Positions 6,885 to 8,624 of a DNA stretch of 8,624 bases are shown here, piece by piece (the first letter of the stretch is position 1; the number at the start of each line of letters is the position of its first letter). The notes beneath the pieces were generated by a model, which worked only from the letters and a program-made list of their open reading frames with translations, searched no databases and was not told the DNA's origin. Source of the DNA: Singulisphaera sp. GP187 (lineage in GTDB: Bacteria > Pseudomonadota > Gammaproteobacteria > Burkholderiales > Burkholderiaceae_C); contig CALPYQ020000042.1 of assembly GCA_943327965.2 (NCBI GenBank), positions 1 through 8,624 of the forward strand. The letters are read 5' to 3'. A program made the position numbers and the translations under genes.

Positions 6885-7513
6885 TAATTTAAGCCCTTTT
6901 CGAGGAGGTTGATCACTTCTTCGGCAAAGGCCACATACGAGATAGGGCCGCCGGGTCGCAGCCATGTAAAGGTCCAGTTGATCATGCCAAACAGCATCAT
7001 GGTGATGGCGGTTTGATTGGTGGCATTCAGGCGGTCTGGATAAGCGCGGCGCAAAGCGCGTGTGACGGCTGCCACCACATCGCGCTGGCGATTCAAAATG
7101 AGTTCGCGCGGTGAAATGGCAGACGCACCTAAAGCTGGGTCGGGCACATCGCTTAAAAACTGCGTGTCGTTTAACAAAGCCACATGCCGCGTGGCTGAGC
7201 TTTCGTACTCCTGCAAAAAAGCGCGAATGAGTTCGTGCAAAGCAGCGCGGTCGTCCAAGTTGCGGCGTTGGGCCGTGGCATCGGTCAAAGCAATTAAGGA
7301 CAACAAACGCTGCGTGTAGCGGTCCATCAAGTCGAACAGAATGGCCTCTTTGCTGTCGTAGTAGTGGTAAAGCCTGGCCTTAGACGTGCCGCAGGCCGTG
7401 GCAATTTCACTCATGCTGGCAGCCGGATAGCTGCGGTCGGCAAAACACTGTGCCGCAATGTCCAAAATGGCATCGCGTTTGATGTCGTGGCTAGCGGATT
7501 TGGGTCGGGCCAT
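6884..7513 (-). CDS. TetR/AcrR-family transcriptional regulator
   Basis: The 209-residue protein has an N-terminal TetR DNA-binding domain (about residues 12-58): RDAILDIAAQCFADRSYPAA, then the helix-turn-helix MSEIATACGTSKARLYHYY and the SKEAILFDLM linker typical of the family. The C-terminal ligand-binding half (about 80-209) is helical and ends with a segment containing MMLFGMINWTFTWLRPGG, similar to TetR proteins of the KstR2/PaaR type that sense acyl-CoA or aromatic-acid CoA esters; that ligand class is only an inference. ATG7513 has a weak Shine-Dalgarno-like AAGAAG upstream. It lies 24 bp downstream of the folate cyclo-ligase gene on the same strand, so the two are probably one transcript. 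No degradation or efflux genes are nearby to name its target. Its stop TAA (6886-6884) sits on the edge of the long inverted repeat, so the original C-terminus may have been altered by insertion. Confidence 0.9.
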   Translation of the reverse strand: MARPKSASHDIKRDAILDIAAQCFADRSYPAASMSEIATACGTSKARLYHYYDSKEAILFDLMDRYTQRLLSLIALTDATAQRRNLDDRAALHELIRAFLQEYESSATRHVALLNDTQFLSDVPDPALGASAISPRELILNRQRDVVAAVTRALRRAYPDRLNATNQTAITMMLFGMINWTFTWLRPGGPISYVAFAEEVINLLEKGLN

Positions 7514-7537
7514 ACAACTTCTTTATTTCAAAACACT

Positions 7538-8125
7538 TTAGCCCACTGGCCAAACCACGCCGTTGTCATTCAAGATGGCATCGAGCGGAACATCGTGCGG
7601 CTCGGGCTCGAAGTCGTCGACATAGCCCTGCGTAAAACCCAAACCCACTGTGAAGGGTTTGGGTTGCAGGCTGGCCAAGGTGCGGTCGTAAAAACCACCG
7701 CCATAGCCCAAGCGATAGCCGCCTGCGCTGTAGCCCACACAGGGCACAAACAAGAGGGTGGGCACAATGACTTCGGTGTCTTTGGGTTTGGGAATGCCAT
7801 AGGCATCTTCTTCCATGGGACAGCCGGGATACCAGGCGTGAAAGGTGAGGGTTTTGTTGACTTTGTCCACCACGGGCAAGCCAATTCGGCGCAATTGCGA
7901 CTCGCCCGTCAACTCGCCGTCTTCCTTCCAACGGTGCAGCGCAGGCAAGGGGTCAAACTCGCCTTTGATGGGCCAGTATGCGCCAATGACCAACTCGGGA
8001 CGGCCAAACAACCAGATGCGCATCACGCGCTGCAGGGCATCCACCCGATCTTGGCGGTCCACCATATTGAGGCGCGCATTCAACAAGTCTTGGCGAATTT
8101 GTTTTTTGGCTTCTGATTTGTCCAT
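7538..8125 (-). CDS. ygfA: 5-formyltetrahydrofolate cyclo-ligase (5,10-methenyltetrahydrofolate synthetase)
   Basis: The enzyme uses ATP to convert 5-formyltetrahydrofolate into 5,10-methenyltetrahydrofolate, returning this inhibitory storage form to one-carbon metabolism in the cytoplasm. The 195-residue product has the N-terminal basic helix KKQIRQDLLNAR, the YWPIKGEFDPLP strand-turn, the GIPKP motif (110-114), VPTLLFVP and the signature RLGYGGGFYDR (138-148), which forms the nucleotide and folate site. The length is normal. ATG8125 is preceded by TAGGTCGATT, a reasonable Shine-Dalgarno; the frame is open to 8287, but that part overlaps the divergent transglycosylase gene and does not resemble the family. 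Only 9 bp separate its start codon from that of slt, so its promoter must lie inside slt coding sequence. The TetR regulator follows after 24 bp. Confidence 0.95.
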   Translation of the reverse strand: MDKSEAKKQIRQDLLNARLNMVDRQDRVDALQRVMRIWLFGRPELVIGAYWPIKGEFDPLPALHRWKEDGELTGESQLRRIGLPVVDKVNKTLTFHAWYPGCPMEEDAYGIPKPKDTEVIVPTLLFVPCVGYSAGGYRLGYGGGFYDRTLASLQPKPFTVGLGFTQGYVDDFEPEPHDVPLDAILNDNGVVWPVG

Positions 8126-8128
8126 AAT
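8123..8128 (+). promoter_or_regulatory. Candidate -10 element for slt
   Basis: CATAAT (five of six matches) lies six bases before the slt ATG at 8135; its CAT is the complement of the cyclo-ligase start codon. A weak -35 candidate TTGTTT lies at 8099-8104 with an 18-bp spacer, inside the cyclo-ligase gene. If used, transcription would begin about at the slt ATG, which fits the lack of a Shine-Dalgarno there. The role is inferred only. Confidence 0.25.
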
Positions 8129-8134
8129 CGACCT

Positions 8135-8624
8135 ATGCAATTCACACAGATTTTGACATCGCTTGGGGCTTCCGTCCTCATTTTCTCCTTCATGAACCCC
8201 GCCTTGGGTCAAACAAACGCCCAAAACAAGGCGGATGACGTCATTTTGGAGATGAATCAGGCCTTCAAAAAGAACGACAAAAACCAACTCTCACGGCTTT
8301 TGCCTAGAGCCAAAGGGCATGTTCTTGAATCGTGGGCCGCCTATTGGGAGCTTCGCGTGCGCTTGGACCAAGCCAGCGATGCCGAAATTCAGCAATTTTT
8401 ATCGCAGTACGCCGGCACCTATGCTGAAGACCGTCTACGCAACGATTGGCTGCTGCAACTGGGCAGGCAACGCGAATGGCGAACTTTTGCGCAAGAGTAC
8501 CCACGTTTTCGAATGAACGACGACCGCGAAGTGAGATGCTACGCATTGGCAACCGATGGGTTCATCTCCAAACCCGAAACAGCTGCAGAATTGAAGCGGC
8601 TTTGGTACGCCTTTCGTGACACAG
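8135..8624 (+). CDS. slt: Soluble lytic murein transglycosylase, N-terminal part (continues past the right edge)
   Basis: An open frame from ATG8135 reaches the window end with 163 complete codons. The first 26 residues form a Sec signal peptide (MQFTQILTSLGASVLIF..., with probable cleavage after ALG or ALGQ). The rest is alpha-helical and resembles the N-terminal superhelical U-domain of Slt70-type enzymes, with the helical-repeat pattern SWAAYWELRVRL, QFLSQYAGTYAEDRLRNDWL and LGRQREWRTFAQEYPRF. Such enzymes cleave the glycan strands of peptidoglycan in the periplasm to form 1,6-anhydromuramyl products. The catalytic C-terminal domain lies outside the window, so activity cannot be checked. 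The divergent pairing with the folate cyclo-ligase gene occurs in Burkholderiales as I recall it. No Shine-Dalgarno is visible upstream. Confidence 0.85.
   Translation, partial: MQFTQILTSLGASVLIFSFMNPALGQTNAQNKADDVILEMNQAFKKNDKNQLSRLLPRAKGHVLESWAAYWELRVRLDQASDAEIQQFLSQYAGTYAEDRLRNDWLLQLGRQREWRTFAQEYPRFRMNDDREVRCYALATDGFISKPETAAELKRLWYAFRDT

Noticed and set aside
6771..6965. A 64-codon minus-strand reading frame across the palindrome and the TetR end
   Set aside because: It overlaps the well-supported TetR gene in another frame, consists largely of palindrome sequence and resembles no protein family.
7364..8116. A 250-codon plus-strand reading frame opposite the TetR and cyclo-ligase genes
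   Set aside because: It runs antisense to two well-supported genes and shows no family features; open antisense frames are common in this codon usage.
8126..8134. A 6S RNA gene (ssrS) next to the folate cyclo-ligase, as in gammaproteobacteria
   Set aside because: Only 9 bp lie upstream of the cyclo-ligase start before slt begins, leaving no room for the RNA.

Overview
The window looks like a chromosomal housekeeping segment from a betaproteobacterium of the order Burkholderiales, most likely family Comamonadaceae with a moderate GC content (a Limnohabitans- or Rhodoferax-like freshwater lineage is my guess). The basis is protein resemblance and gene order: a divergent pilM/mrcA pair, a cyaY-lptM-lysA block, msrPQ, and a 5-formyltetrahydrofolate cyclo-ligase gene head to head with a soluble lytic transglycosylase gene. 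No sequence search was run, so the taxonomy is an inference.

Layout from left to right. Bases 1-653 (minus strand) are the N-terminal part of a divergent PilM-like type IV pilus assembly protein whose gene runs off the left edge. A 163-bp gap carrying a TATAAT box separates it from mrcA (817-3183, plus), encoding the bifunctional peptidoglycan synthase PBP1A. Convergent to mrcA is cyaY (frataxin, minus), which is head to head, only 12 bp apart, with lptM (small outer-membrane lipoprotein, plus). lptM overlaps lysA (diaminopimelate decarboxylase, plus) by an ATGA junction. lysA converges on, and overlaps by 11 bp, the msrPQ pair (minus), a periplasmic methionine sulfoxide reductase and its haem membrane partner.

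Between msrP and the next gene lies the one clearly non-coding, non-housekeeping element: a near-perfect long inverted repeat of about 145 bp (6740-6884), resembling a MITE or REP-type palindrome. It ends exactly on the stop codon of a TetR-family regulator gene (minus). Upstream of that regulator, 24 bp away on the same strand, is a 5-formyltetrahydrofolate cyclo-ligase gene. This is divergent, by 9 bp, from the start of a soluble lytic transglycosylase gene that runs off the right edge.

Functionally the window is dominated by the cell envelope: pilus assembly (PilM), murein synthesis (PBP1A), murein turnover (Slt), supply of lysine from meso-DAP (LysA), outer-membrane LPS-transport lipoprotein (LptM) and repair of oxidised periplasmic proteins (MsrPQ). 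Iron-sulfur metabolism (CyaY) and folate salvage (cyclo-ligase) are the exceptions. I see no defence system, CRISPR array, tRNA, rRNA or prophage gene, and no multi-gene system that looks undescribed. The observations most worth checking are the palindromic element, the degenerate PilM, and the two very tight divergent start-codon pairs, both of which have a -10-like hexamer at the same spacing from an ATG. No stretch longer than 300 bp lacks a gene.
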